Assembly (NCBI GenBank): GCA_025455065.1
Contig: JALONG010000006.1
Span: forward strand, 158,556-222,555
DNA length: 64,000 nt
DNA from: Candidatus Kapaibacterium sp.
GTDB lineage: Bacteria; Bacteroidota; Ignavibacteria; Kapaibacteriales; UBA4661
Direction of reading: 5' to 3'
Shown here: piece by piece, positions 41,167 to 49,702 of the stretch
Layout of the letters: the number at the start of each line of letters is the position of its first letter
Position numbering within the stretch: position 1 is the stretch's first letter
Position numbers and translations under genes: made by a program
Notes under the pieces: generated by a model
What the model was told of the DNA's origin: nothing
The model's database searches: none
What the model saw: only the letters and a program-made list of their open reading frames with translations

Positions 41167-43695
41167 ATGAGCATTTACCTCATCTTTTCGCCACGCGCTA
41201 TGAAACGTATTATTTCTCTCGTTATCGCTATCGTTGTTTTAGGAGGATTGGTGTATGCCACATCGCGCTCATGGGGCGCTATTCCGGCGTTTTCGTACTT
41301 TCTGGATGTATGGAACGGCGCATATCGCACAGCCCGAACAGCGCATGAATCCTCGAAAGCAGAGGAATTACGCATCAGCGCACTTTCCGCGCCCGTGAGC
41401 ATCTACCGCGATGAGCGCAATGTTCCGCATATCACGGCGCAAAATGACCTTGATGCCGTCGCTGCGCTTGGGTACTTGATTGCAAAAGAGCGTTTGTTCC
41501 AAATTGACTTCCAAACCCGCGTCGCGTCGGGGCGCTTATCGGAAATTTTCGGTGCAGACCGCGTAAAAACTGACCAATTCCTCCGCAGAACAGGAATGAT
41601 GCTGGGTGCAGAGCGCACGTGGGAACAGGTTCAAAAAAATGCTCCCGAAGTCAAAGCTGTGTTGGAGGCATTCACAAGCGGCGCAAATGCTTACATTTCC
41701 AGCCTTTCACCGAAAGATTATCCCTTTGAATTTCGCTTGTTGGATTATGCACCCGAAGCGTGGTCGCCCGTGAAATCTATTCTCGTGAATCAACTTATGG
41801 CGTTTGACCTCACGTTTCAAGGGCAGTTGGACGATGTTGTCATGGAAGAAATGCGCCAAAAATTAGGCGACAGCGCTTTTCAAGAACTCTACCCGAATCA
41901 CAGCGTACTGAACGTTCCGCAAAGCCCCGAAACGCAAGGTGTCGTGCGCTCTGTGCGGAAAGAAACGACGGCATCGTTGCAAGAACCCTCCAATGCACAG
42001 GCGACAAATCTCAATCTCGAACACCGCGCCATTACTGCACTTCTGGCAGCACGTGATGATGCGGGAACGCTTTTTGGCGAAACGGCTGACGGCAAAGGCA
42101 GTAATAATTGGGTGGTCAGTGGCAAAAAAACGCGCTCACAAAAGCCCCTTCTTGCCGGAGACCCGCATCTTTCCTTGTCGCTTCCGGCAATTTGGTACGA
42201 AGTGCAGATGATTACACCGACGATGAATATGTACGGCGTGACGATTCCCGGCGCACCGCTAATCATCGTAGGTTTTAACGATAACCTCGCGTGGTCGCCC
42301 ACCAATACGGGCGCGGATGTGGTGGATTTTTACACCGTGAAGTTTCAAGATAACAAGCAACAGCGCTATTTCCACAACGGCGAATGGAAACAAACGGAAG
42401 AACGTGTGCAGCCAATCAACGTCAAAGGTGGTGCTGCGGTGCCGGATACAATGCGGTTTACGCATTGGGGACCGATTATCACCGTTGAAGACCAAGCACT
42501 CGCCGTGCGCTGGACAGCGCATGAACCCTCGACAATCTTGGAAGCGATTTGGGGTATGAACCACGCACGAAACCTCGCTGAGTTCGGCGAGGCGCATAAA
42601 CGCTGGGACGTTCCGGCACAAAATATCGCTTTTGCCGATGTTGAGGGAAATATCGCTCTTCGCAGCGCCGGACATTATCCCATTCGCAAGCGCGGACACG
42701 GGCGCGGTGTGCATGACGGCACTACCGACGAAGGCGCGTGGATTGGCAAAGTGCCGTTTGATTCCGTGCCGGGCAGCATCAATCCTGAGCGCGGCTGGTT
42801 GGAATCGGCAAATCAAGAGCCGACTCCGGCGGATTATCCGTATTATTTGAACTACGATTGGGGTGATATTTGGCGTAGTCGCCGTATTCATGAGTATCTG
42901 GACGGCACACAAAACCTTGCGTGGCAGGATTTTGAGCGTTTTCAAACGGATGTAAAAGTTATGCAATGGGAATTTCTCAAACCAACGATAAGCGCATTAA
43001 ACCTTGCTCCAAAGAATACCGCTCATAAACAAGCATTAGAGCGCCTTATGGCGTGGGATGGCATTGCAACGAAGGAAAATGGTGCGGCGCTGTTGTTGCA
43101 TACGTTTATCGGTGTTCTGCGTCTTCAAGTTTGGGATGAAATGCTGGACACCGCACAAAACCTCCGTGGAAACCCCAGTGATGCAATGATATACCACCTT
43201 TTGCGCAATGCACCCGATTCTCGCTGGTTCGACCGTGCGCAGACCCCTCAGCGCGAGACAGCAAACGACATTCTGCGCTCTTCGATGTACGCGGCGCTTG
43301 ATACGCTCACGGCGCGATTTGGCACAAACCCCGATGAATGGACGTGGGGTAAAAAGCACAATGTCATTATTCGCCACCTCACCCGCAGCGATGCCTTGAA
43401 ACCGCTTTGGCGTGGTCCCTACCCGTTTATCGGCTTTCAATCAACCGTCGTTCCTGCCGGAAGCCTGATGACGACGCACAGCGCAAGCTGGCGTATGGTT
43501 GTAGATTTTTCAGGTGGAAAACCCGTCGGACGTGCCGTCTTTCCGGGCGGACCGTCAGGAAATCCCTTTAGCAAATGGTACGATTCCCAGGTTCCAACGT
43601 GGTTGGACGGCAAACTCTATTCCTTGCAAAAAGCAGCCTCGGAAGCAGAATGTAAGCAAGCATCCATGCGCCTTTCGACCGTGCTAATGCCATAA
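41167..43695 (+). CDS. Penicillin acylase family (Ntn-hydrolase) protein
   Basis: 842 residues; a second in-frame ATG at 41200 gives the same membrane signal. The N-terminal hydrophobic segment (about 12-35) anchors or exports it. The alpha-subunit part is followed by a linker and then GKGSNNWVVSG, where Ser312 would become the free N-terminal nucleophile after self-cleavage. GDPHLSLSLPAIWYEV and the oxyanion/Asn segment (LESANQEPTPADYPYYL) also fit. Members hydrolyse penicillins, acyl-homoserine lactones or other amides in the periplasm. The substrate is unknown. It lies alone, 307 bases after the sigma-factor operon. Confidence 0.93.
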   Translation: MSIYLIFSPRAMKRIISLVIAIVVLGGLVYATSRSWGAIPAFSYFLDVWNGAYRTARTAHESSKAEELRISALSAPVSIYRDERNVPHITAQNDLDAVAALGYLIAKERLFQIDFQTRVASGRLSEIFGADRVKTDQFLRRTGMMLGAERTWEQVQKNAPEVKAVLEAFTSGANAYISSLSPKDYPFEFRLLDYAPEAWSPVKSILVNQLMAFDLTFQGQLDDVVMEEMRQKLGDSAFQELYPNHSVLNVPQSPETQGVVRSVRKETTASLQEPSNAQATNLNLEHRAITALLAARDDAGTLFGETADGKGSNNWVVSGKKTRSQKPLLAGDPHLSLSLPAIWYEVQMITPTMNMYGVTIPGAPLIIVGFNDNLAWSPTNTGADVVDFYTVKFQDNKQQRYFHNGEWKQTEERVQPINVKGGAAVPDTMRFTHWGPIITVEDQALAVRWTAHEPSTILEAIWGMNHARNLAEFGEAHKRWDVPAQNIAFADVEGNIALRSAGHYPIRKRGHGRGVHDGTTDEGAWIGKVPFDSVPGSINPERGWLESANQEPTPADYPYYLNYDWGDIWRSRRIHEYLDGTQNLAWQDFERFQTDVKVMQWEFLKPTISALNLAPKNTAHKQALERLMAWDGIATKENGAALLLHTFIGVLRLQVWDEMLDTAQNLRGNPSDAMIYHLLRNAPDSRWFDRAQTPQRETANDILRSSMYAALDTLTARFGTNPDEWTWGKKHNVIIRHLTRSDALKPLWRGPYPFIGFQSTVVPAGSLMTTHSASWRMVVDFSGGKPVGRAVFPGGPSGNPFSKWYDSQVPTWLDGKLYSLQKAASEAECKQASMRLSTVLMP

Positions 43696-43719
43696 AACGG
43701 CGCAAATATTTTCGCTAAC

Positions 43720-43753
43720 TTTGCCGTTCACAAGAGCGGATTTTGTATATTTG
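43720..43753 (+). promoter_or_regulatory. Candidate Bacteroidota-type promoter for the DUF4397 gene
   Basis: TTTG at 43720-43723 and TATATTTG at 43746-43753, with a 22-base spacer. The transcript would run through element B2 before reaching the gene at 44051. Pattern match only. Confidence 0.35.
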
Positions 43754-43843
43754 GGACAGAAGCGAAGGTGCTTTCTCGTAATTTCTCAGGTTACCCTGTT
43801 TAGCACTATTCTACGAATGAAGAATTACGGGAGTGAAAGTGTA

Positions 43844-43923
43844 AGTGGCACAGACATTTTTGTCTGTGCGAAGTAACTGAGAACCAGCACCAATACTCGC
43901 ACAGACAAAATGTCTGTGCCACT
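43844..43923. repeat. Family B palindromic element (copy B2, 80 bp)
   Basis: Ends AGTGGCACAGACATTTTTG and ACAAAATGTCTGTGCCACT are inverted. Its core is in the reverse orientation relative to B1. An ATG inside its right end (43910) opens a frame into the next gene but precedes the true signal peptide by 47 codons. The remainder of 43696-44050 holds only the promoter-like site. Confidence 0.9.
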
Positions 43924-44035
43924 GATTGTCAAGGTTAGCCTTTTGTTTTTGCTCCTTCTTTTGTGGCAAAATGGGTTATCGGCATCAGTTCTTTTGCAAA
44001 CAAACCTCGCTTTTCACGTATTTTTTCACTGCCTC

Positions 44036-44041
44036 AAGGAG
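44036..44041 (+). promoter_or_regulatory. Ribosome binding site fixing the DUF4397 gene start
   Basis: AAGGAG, 9 bases before the ATG at 44051. Confidence 0.7.
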
Positions 44042-44050
44042 TTGTGGGAT

Positions 44051-46015
44051 ATGGCACAATCTTTCCGAATGCGCGTTGTAACAATGCGCTTTGCAGCGTT
44101 CATCGTGGGTCTTGTTGTGAGTCTGGGCGCAAAAAGTTTTGCGCAAACAACATCGCTGCAATTCGTCCATTTATCGGCTGACCCCGCGTTAAGCCCTGTG
44201 ACGGTCTGGGCTGGAGTTCCTGTTTTTGGGATGACGCAGTTTATTCCTGCGGCGCAAAATATCGCGTTCCGCAATGCAACGCCTGCTATTTCTGCCGTTC
44301 CGAATCCGTTTATCGCCGGAGCGCAAATTCCCGTAAGTTTGTTTATTGATTCTGCGCTCACGGCAAACATTACGGCTGTTTCCAACACGACCGCAACGCC
44401 GACTATTCCGGGCGGACAGTTCACAGGATTGCGCCTCCGCCGAGGAGCGAATATCTCGTTTGTGCGCGGTGTGCAAGATGCGGCGATGTTTGCCGCGAAT
44501 CCGAGTGGTACAAGTACCCGCCTCAGCATTAGCACGCTGGTGGATACGGCGAGTGTTTCTCCCACTTCCGTCCGCATTTTGTTTTACAATGCTGCCACAG
44601 ACGCTCCCGGAATTGATGTGATTATCCGCGAAACAAACGACCTTCTCGCCGCGCAAGTAGGATATGACCAAGCAGTTGCGTATAATATCCCCGACGGCAA
44701 CTACACGTTTGATGTTTATCAAGGCAATCCAAGACGGCTTATTGCCTCGTATTCAGCACCGCTGAGAACCTTGGGCTACACAGGGCAGCGCGTGGTTATT
44801 GCGGCGACGGGTTTTTTGAATCCCGCACAAAACCGTAATGGTGCGGCTTTTGGGCTGACTGCCATTCCGAACACGGAAATTATTGCACAAGTTTTTAGCT
44901 TCAGGACAACCGACCCGCCGTCAGCCGGAAACGCACTTCCTGCGGTGAGTTTGCAGGCTATTCACGCTTCCGCCGACCCGACGCTGAACCCGCTTGCGCT
45001 TTGGCTTAACACGAGTGTTTTTGGCGGAACACAATTTGCGCCGCTTGGCACTAATATCGCTTTTCGCACGGCAACCCCCGCCCGCACAAGCCTTGCGTCT
45101 GGAACAACCACCATTCCGCTTCAAGGCAATACCAACCGCCCCACCGAAGCGCTCATTACGGCTGCCACAAGCGGCACAGCGCCCGGAGCGGGGTTTATTC
45201 GCGTTCCCGGATATTTGTTTACGCAAGGTGGTAATTTGACGCTTATGGAAGGCGTGACCGACACGACGCGCTTTGCGAGGAATCCGAGCGGGCGCAGTAT
45301 TCGTTTTCAACTTCGCACCTTGCCTGATACCGCAACCTTTGTTGCCGGAAATCAAACGCGCTTTTTGCTTGCTCATTCGGCAACGGATTTGGGCGATATT
45401 CTATTTGACCTCCGCGACGCTTCAGGAACAATGTTGGCGACATACGGTCCCTTCAGCTACGGGCAAACATTTTTGGCAACAACCATTCCCGCAGTAAACT
45501 ACTCGCTGGTTATGCGGCTGAATAACTCGAACACGCCTCTCGGCACATTTGCGCTGAATCTCGCTTCGGAAAATCTTGGCGGACGGCGCGTTTTGGTAAC
45601 AGCGACGGGGTTTGCCACACCCGCACAAAATCTTGGTGGTCCGGGTGTACGGCTTTTGGCTGCGGTAAACGACAGCACGGGACGCTTTTTCCTTCTGCCG
45701 GGCGGCTTCACGTCTGTCCGCGAGCAGTTGCAACTGAGCAATTCCGGCGTTGGAATGACGCTTCATACCGTGTCACCGAATCCTGTCCGCGAGGCAGCAA
45801 CCGTGCGCTACGACCTCAGTGAAGCAAAAGAAATCGAACTTTCGCTTATCAACGCACAAGGCACAGAGATTTGGCGCGAAGAACGCCGTTTTATGCCCTC
45901 CGGCGCACATTCACTGCCGATTGACGCAAGCACCATTCCGCAAGGCGCATATATGCTGCGTTTGAGCGATGCAAAAGGCAATAGCGTCGCGGTGCGTTTT
46001 GTTGTGGTGAAATAG
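44051..46015 (+). CDS. Secreted DUF4397-repeat protein with type A T9SS sorting domain
   Basis: 654 residues. The signal peptide ends near KSFAQ. Two DUF4397 units follow, each beginning with LQFVHLSADPALSPVTVW or LQAIHASADPTLNPLALW and ending with a G-RVVIAATGFLNPAQN-like strand; they lie at about 30-285 and 300-560 with internal halves that repeat again. The C-terminus has HTVSPNPVREAATVRYDLSE and IPQGAYMLRLSDAKG, a type A sorting domain. DUF4397 proteins are beta-rich surface or exported proteins with unknown ligand. Unlike the other two T9SS-type genes here, it has no OmpA partner next to it. Confidence 0.9.
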   Translation: MAQSFRMRVVTMRFAAFIVGLVVSLGAKSFAQTTSLQFVHLSADPALSPVTVWAGVPVFGMTQFIPAAQNIAFRNATPAISAVPNPFIAGAQIPVSLFIDSALTANITAVSNTTATPTIPGGQFTGLRLRRGANISFVRGVQDAAMFAANPSGTSTRLSISTLVDTASVSPTSVRILFYNAATDAPGIDVIIRETNDLLAAQVGYDQAVAYNIPDGNYTFDVYQGNPRRLIASYSAPLRTLGYTGQRVVIAATGFLNPAQNRNGAAFGLTAIPNTEIIAQVFSFRTTDPPSAGNALPAVSLQAIHASADPTLNPLALWLNTSVFGGTQFAPLGTNIAFRTATPARTSLASGTTTIPLQGNTNRPTEALITAATSGTAPGAGFIRVPGYLFTQGGNLTLMEGVTDTTRFARNPSGRSIRFQLRTLPDTATFVAGNQTRFLLAHSATDLGDILFDLRDASGTMLATYGPFSYGQTFLATTIPAVNYSLVMRLNNSNTPLGTFALNLASENLGGRRVLVTATGFATPAQNLGGPGVRLLAAVNDSTGRFFLLPGGFTSVREQLQLSNSGVGMTLHTVSPNPVREAATVRYDLSEAKEIELSLINAQGTEIWREERRFMPSGAHSLPIDASTIPQGAYMLRLSDAKGNSVAVRFVVVK

Positions 46016-46051
46016 CTCTATATTTTTCATAGGATTAGCAAAAAAATCTTC

Positions 46052-46195
46052 CTGTAGCACAGACATTCTTGTCTGTGTCCGAAATGAGCGTAGCGAATAA
46101 TCTTCAAAGGCACTCTTCAGGCTGCTTCCGGTAATTACGCCTAGCGGCGTTAAGGACACAGACAAGTTGAGCGCCGCGCTCAGTCTGTGCTACGG
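46052..46195. repeat. Family A palindromic element (copy A3, 144 bp)
   Basis: Begins CCTGTAGCACAGACATTC and ends CAGTCTGTGCTACGG. The core is in the same orientation as A2. The right end has the GAGCGCCGCGCTC insertion also found in A1. The rest of the 46016-46336 gap contains no gene. Confidence 0.9.
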
Positions 46196-46336
46196 AAGCC
46201 TGATTCTGAGCCATACCAAAGAAATTTTTCTGTACTTGCAAAAAAATTCTAAACCATTTCCGAAAAAATACCACAGCCAAAGAGCGTCGCTTGTAATCCC
46301 CAGCGCCGCTCTTTTTCCTCATCACTTTTCCCTGAT

Positions 46337-47614
46337 ATGCTCGACACAAAATTTATCCGCGAGAATCACGACAGAGTTCTGCACAATTCTCATGCAAAGC
46401 ACACACAGCCTGATATTTCGGGCTTTTTGCGTTTAGATGAACGCCGCCGTGCGATTATCCAACAGGCTCAAGACCTCAAAGCAAAGCGCAATACCGTTTC
46501 CGAAGAAATTGCGCGGTTGAAAAAAGCGAAAGAAAACGCTGACGCGCTTATCGCTGAGATGAAAACCGTTTCCGACACGATTAAACATCTCGACGATGAA
46601 CTACGCGGCGTGGAAGAGCAGATGGAACACATCACACTCTTCATTCCCAACGTTACGCATGAAAGCGTCCCGCACGGCAAAGACGCAAGCGGAAACATCG
46701 AAGTTCGCCGCAAAGACGGCGTAAATCCTTGCGAGGGAGAGCGCGGTTTCCGCAAAGACCATGCGACGCTTGCCAAAGAACTCGGCATTGTTGATTTTGA
46801 GCGCGGTGCAAAGATTTCAGGAAGCGGCTTCCCGTTATACACAGGGAAAGGCGCTCGTTTAGAACGGGCATTACTGAACTTTATGCTCGACCAACACACG
46901 GGTAACAACGGCTACACGGAAGTATTCGTGCCGTTTTTGGTGAATGAAGCATCTATGCGGGGTACAGGGCAGTTGCCAAAATTTGCGGAGGATATGTACA
47001 CCTGCGCGGCAGACGATTTGTACCTTATTCCGACAGCCGAAGTTCCCATTACGAACATCTACCGCGACGAGATTTTGCCTGCTTCCGAACTCACAAAAAA
47101 ACATTGCGGTTATTCGGCGTGTTTCCGCCGCGAAGCGGGAAGCTACGGCAAGGACACACGTGGCTTTCTACGCTTGCACCAGTTCAACAAAATTGAAATG
47201 GTCAAGTTCGCCAAGCCTGATGAATCCTACGCGGAATTGGAATCGCTTGTGAATGATGCCGAAGGAATTTTGCAAGTATTGGGTATTCCCTACCGCGTTA
47301 TTCTGCTGTGTGACGGCGATACGGGCTTTTCCAGCGCTAAAACCTACGATTTGGAAGTATGGTCGCCGGCGGAACAAAAGTGGCTTGAAGTCTCAAGCTG
47401 CTCGAATTTTGAGGATTTCCAAGCCCGCCGCGCAAATATTCGCTACCGCACGGAACAAGGCGCAAAGCCGGAATTCCTGCATACACTCAACGGAAGCGGC
47501 TTGGCTACTCCGCGCCTGATGGTTGCGCTTTTGGAACATTACCAAACCGAAGACGGCACTATTCGTATTCCCGCGCCGCTTCAGCCGTATTGCGGGTTTG
47601 AGCAGATTGGGTGA
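46337..47614 (+). CDS. serS: Seryl-tRNA synthetase
   Basis: 425 residues. It charges tRNA-Ser. The N-terminal helical arm (about 35-110) is a coiled coil rich in Lys and Glu. The class II core shows FRREAGSYGKDTRGFLRLHQ (motif 2) and GSGLATPRLMVALLEHYQTE (motif 3, continuing into DGTIRIPAPLQPY). The length equals that of other bacterial SerRS. It begins 142 bases after element A3 and is followed by element E2. No leucine-zipper or fused domain. Confidence 0.97.
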   Translation: MLDTKFIRENHDRVLHNSHAKHTQPDISGFLRLDERRRAIIQQAQDLKAKRNTVSEEIARLKKAKENADALIAEMKTVSDTIKHLDDELRGVEEQMEHITLFIPNVTHESVPHGKDASGNIEVRRKDGVNPCEGERGFRKDHATLAKELGIVDFERGAKISGSGFPLYTGKGARLERALLNFMLDQHTGNNGYTEVFVPFLVNEASMRGTGQLPKFAEDMYTCAADDLYLIPTAEVPITNIYRDEILPASELTKKHCGYSACFRREAGSYGKDTRGFLRLHQFNKIEMVKFAKPDESYAELESLVNDAEGILQVLGIPYRVILLCDGDTGFSSAKTYDLEVWSPAEQKWLEVSSCSNFEDFQARRANIRYRTEQGAKPEFLHTLNGSGLATPRLMVALLEHYQTEDGTIRIPAPLQPYCGFEQIG

Positions 47615-47633
47615 GTGCGCATATTCCGTGGGC

Positions 47634-47771
47634 ATTTCCCGTGCTACGCCTTCTTCGGCGTAGTACGGGTTACCCGGTACTACACAAGCATTCTCGTCTT
47701 GCGAACATTTCTTACCGGGCAACCCGTTCTACCGCCGCCCCGAAGACGGTGCGAAGCGGTAGGACGGAAAT
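47634..47771. repeat. Family E palindromic element (copy E2, 138 bp)
   Basis: Left arm ATTTCCCGTGCTACGCC ... GGGTTACCCGGTA; right arm TACCGGGCAACCCG ... GGTAGGACGGAAAT. The arms are imperfect inverted repeats, and each has an inner hairpin (CTACGCCTTCTTCGGCGTAG; GAAGACGGTGCGAAGCGGTA region). It starts 20 bases after the serS stop and could double as its terminator. Confidence 0.85.
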
Positions 47772-47815
47772 ATCCAAAACGTTAAAACTTCTCTCAACTT
47801 CCACCTACCGACCAA

Positions 47816-49177
47816 ATGCAATTTTCCTCACATCTTCCTCAAAGGCTCATCAAACCTAGCATTGTGAGCATGATTGTTCTGTGCAGTGTTCTTGCCGGAA
47901 AGCCGGAAATGTTCGCACAAACCAAGTCGAAAGACTCTTCAAAACTGCCTTCTGCGGTGGCAACGCCGAAAAATACAACATTGCTGGACAGCCTCATGCG
48001 CACAGAACCACAGCATTTTAGCGCTATTCTGGCAAATGAACAGAAACATCGTGTGCAGATTCTTTACACCCAAATTGACCGCGACAAGCGCAACCGCCCT
48101 GTGTTTCGGTCGTTTGCGTATCGTCTCGACCCGAAAGAATATTTTTATCCCGCAAGCACAACCAAGCTGCCGTCGGCACTCTTGGCATTGGAAAAAATGA
48201 ATCGGCTGGGACTCAAAAACAAGTATTTGCCGATGACGATTGACAGCACACGCCCCGACCAACACCCCGTAACGGGCGACGTTACAAGCGCGGACGGTCA
48301 TGCAAGCGTGGCGCATTTCATCAAAAAAATTTTTCTGGTCAGCGACAACGACGCGCACAATCGTCTGCTCGAATTTATCACGCCCGACACGCTGAACGCG
48401 GCTCTGCACCGCAAAGGCTACACCGATGCGAAGATTAACCGCCGCTTAGGAATTGGCTCGTCGCCGGAGCAGGATAGCTACATGAACCCGCTTCGTGTCT
48501 TGGATGCAAGCGGCAAGCGCGTTGTGTATGCGCAAGCAGGAACTTCGCCCACAATGAAGTATGATTTTGCGCTGCGTGATTTGAAGCAGGGCAAAGGCGT
48601 GATGCGGCGCGGCGCATTGGTCAATGAGCCGATTGATTTCACCGAATCGAATTATATTTCGATTGAAACCTTGCAGCGTATCTTGCGTGCGGCGCTTTTT
48701 CCCGAAGTTCTCGCTCCTGAAGAGCGCTTCGGACTGACGGCGGAAGATTACGATTTGGTCTATTCTTCGATGGCGAAATTTCCCCGTGAAAGCCGTTTCC
48801 CGAAGTATGACACGACCGAGTATTGGGACAGCTACGTGAAATTTGCCATGTTCGGCGATGTCAAAACGCCGATGCCCAAGCACATTCGCATCTTCAATAA
48901 AGTTGGGGACGCTTACGGCTATCTACTTGAAAATGCTTACGTTGTGGATTTCCAAAAAAAGATTGAATTTTTTGTTACGGCGGTCATTTACGCGAATGAA
49001 GACGGCGTATTTAACGATGAAAAATATGAGTACGAAACCGTAAGTTTCCCGTTTATGGCGAATTTGGGCAAACTGCTTTACAAGCATGAAACCTCGCGCA
49101 AGCGCACAAATACGCCTAATCTTGCGAAGTTTGCGAAATACCAATCGTTCCCGCCGCTTGAGAAACAAACGCGATGA
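47816..49177 (+). CDS. Class A beta-lactamase-like serine hydrolase
   Basis: 453 residues with a signal peptide (about 1-35, ending near MFAQ). The three active-site motifs of the penicillin-binding/beta-lactamase fold can be seen: SxxK as STTK in YPASTTKLPSAL (about residue 115), SDN as SDNDAHNRLLEF (about 176) and KTG replaced by KVGDAYG (about 361). The long spacing and the extra C-terminal residues differ from true class A enzymes (about 290). A periplasmic peptidase or carboxypeptidase-type role is more likely than antibiotic resistance, but this is not proven. Stand-alone gene. Confidence 0.85.
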   Translation: MQFSSHLPQRLIKPSIVSMIVLCSVLAGKPEMFAQTKSKDSSKLPSAVATPKNTTLLDSLMRTEPQHFSAILANEQKHRVQILYTQIDRDKRNRPVFRSFAYRLDPKEYFYPASTTKLPSALLALEKMNRLGLKNKYLPMTIDSTRPDQHPVTGDVTSADGHASVAHFIKKIFLVSDNDAHNRLLEFITPDTLNAALHRKGYTDAKINRRLGIGSSPEQDSYMNPLRVLDASGKRVVYAQAGTSPTMKYDFALRDLKQGKGVMRRGALVNEPIDFTESNYISIETLQRILRAALFPEVLAPEERFGLTAEDYDLVYSSMAKFPRESRFPKYDTTEYWDSYVKFAMFGDVKTPMPKHIRIFNKVGDAYGYLLENAYVVDFQKKIEFFVTAVIYANEDGVFNDEKYEYETVSFPFMANLGKLLYKHETSRKRTNTPNLAKFAKYQSFPPLEKQTR

Positions 49178-49197
49178 GTTTTTGTGTACAGAATTTT

Positions 49198-49310
49198 GAC
49201 GCGGAAAACACGGGTTTCACGGAATGACACGGATTTTTCCTGTTCTAATGGTGGCAGTGTGACTTGGTTTTTACTCCGCGAAAACCCTTGTTTTTCGCGC
49301 TTTCCGTGTC
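49198..49310. repeat. Family D-like palindromic element with GGA instead of GAA words
   Basis: Left end GACGCGGAAAACACGGG, continuing TTCACGGAATGACACGGAT; right end CGCGCTTTCCGTGTC. The ends are imperfect inverted repeats. The spacing of ACGGAA/ACGGAT words is the same as that of ACGAAT words in D1 and D2, so it looks like a diverged relative. It occupies most of 49178-49363. Confidence 0.6.
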
Positions 49311-49363
49311 TAAAATTGGTTTTGTTCTTTTCACCTTCCAATCACTTTTATTTCCCCTTCACC

Positions 49364-49582
49364 ATGAAAACTTATCACCTCAGCGTAAACGGAATGTCCT
49401 GTGGGCATTGTGTGAAAGCCCTCACCGAAGAACTGCGAACAGTGCAAGGACTGACGCTAGAAACCGTTGAAATCGGAAAAGCCGTTGTGCAATTTGACGA
49501 CAGCCTTGCTGCCGATGCCGTGCGAACAATCTTGACTACGGCTGTGGAAGAAGCGGGTTATACGCTCACCGATTTGAATTAA
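49364..49582 (+). CDS. copZ: CopZ-like heavy-metal-binding (HMA) chaperone
   Basis: 72 residues from the ATG at 49364; an open frame to 49184 comes from repeat sequence. A single HMA ferredoxin-like fold with the copper site GMSCGHC near residue 11-17 and ends with EEAGYTL. CopZ carries Cu(I) in the cytoplasm and hands it to CopA. The copA gene starts 57 bases downstream in the same direction, which supports the role. Confidence 0.9.
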   Translation: MKTYHLSVNGMSCGHCVKALTEELRTVQGLTLETVEIGKAVVQFDDSLAADAVRTILTTAVEEAGYTLTDLN

Positions 49583-49639
49583 CCTCCAATTCTAACGCAA
49601 TCTACCACCACTATTTGCGACAGGGCGCATTGATGCTTT

Positions 49640-49702
49640 ATGCAATCCTCATCTATGCAATTTTCATCTATGCCGTCTTCATCTATGCAAATTTCATCTA
49701 TG
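49640..49702. repeat. 15-bp tandem repeat encoding a Met every fifth residue in CopA
   Basis: Units of the type ATGCAATTTTCATCT, four to five copies, each starting with ATG. They encode [20 protein letters not shown]. The unit length keeps the frame whatever the copy number. Confidence 0.9.

Noticed and set aside
47816..49177. Antibiotic-resistance class A beta-lactamase
   Set aside because: The active-site motifs are present, but the length, motif spacing and KVG in place of KTG differ from true class A enzymes.
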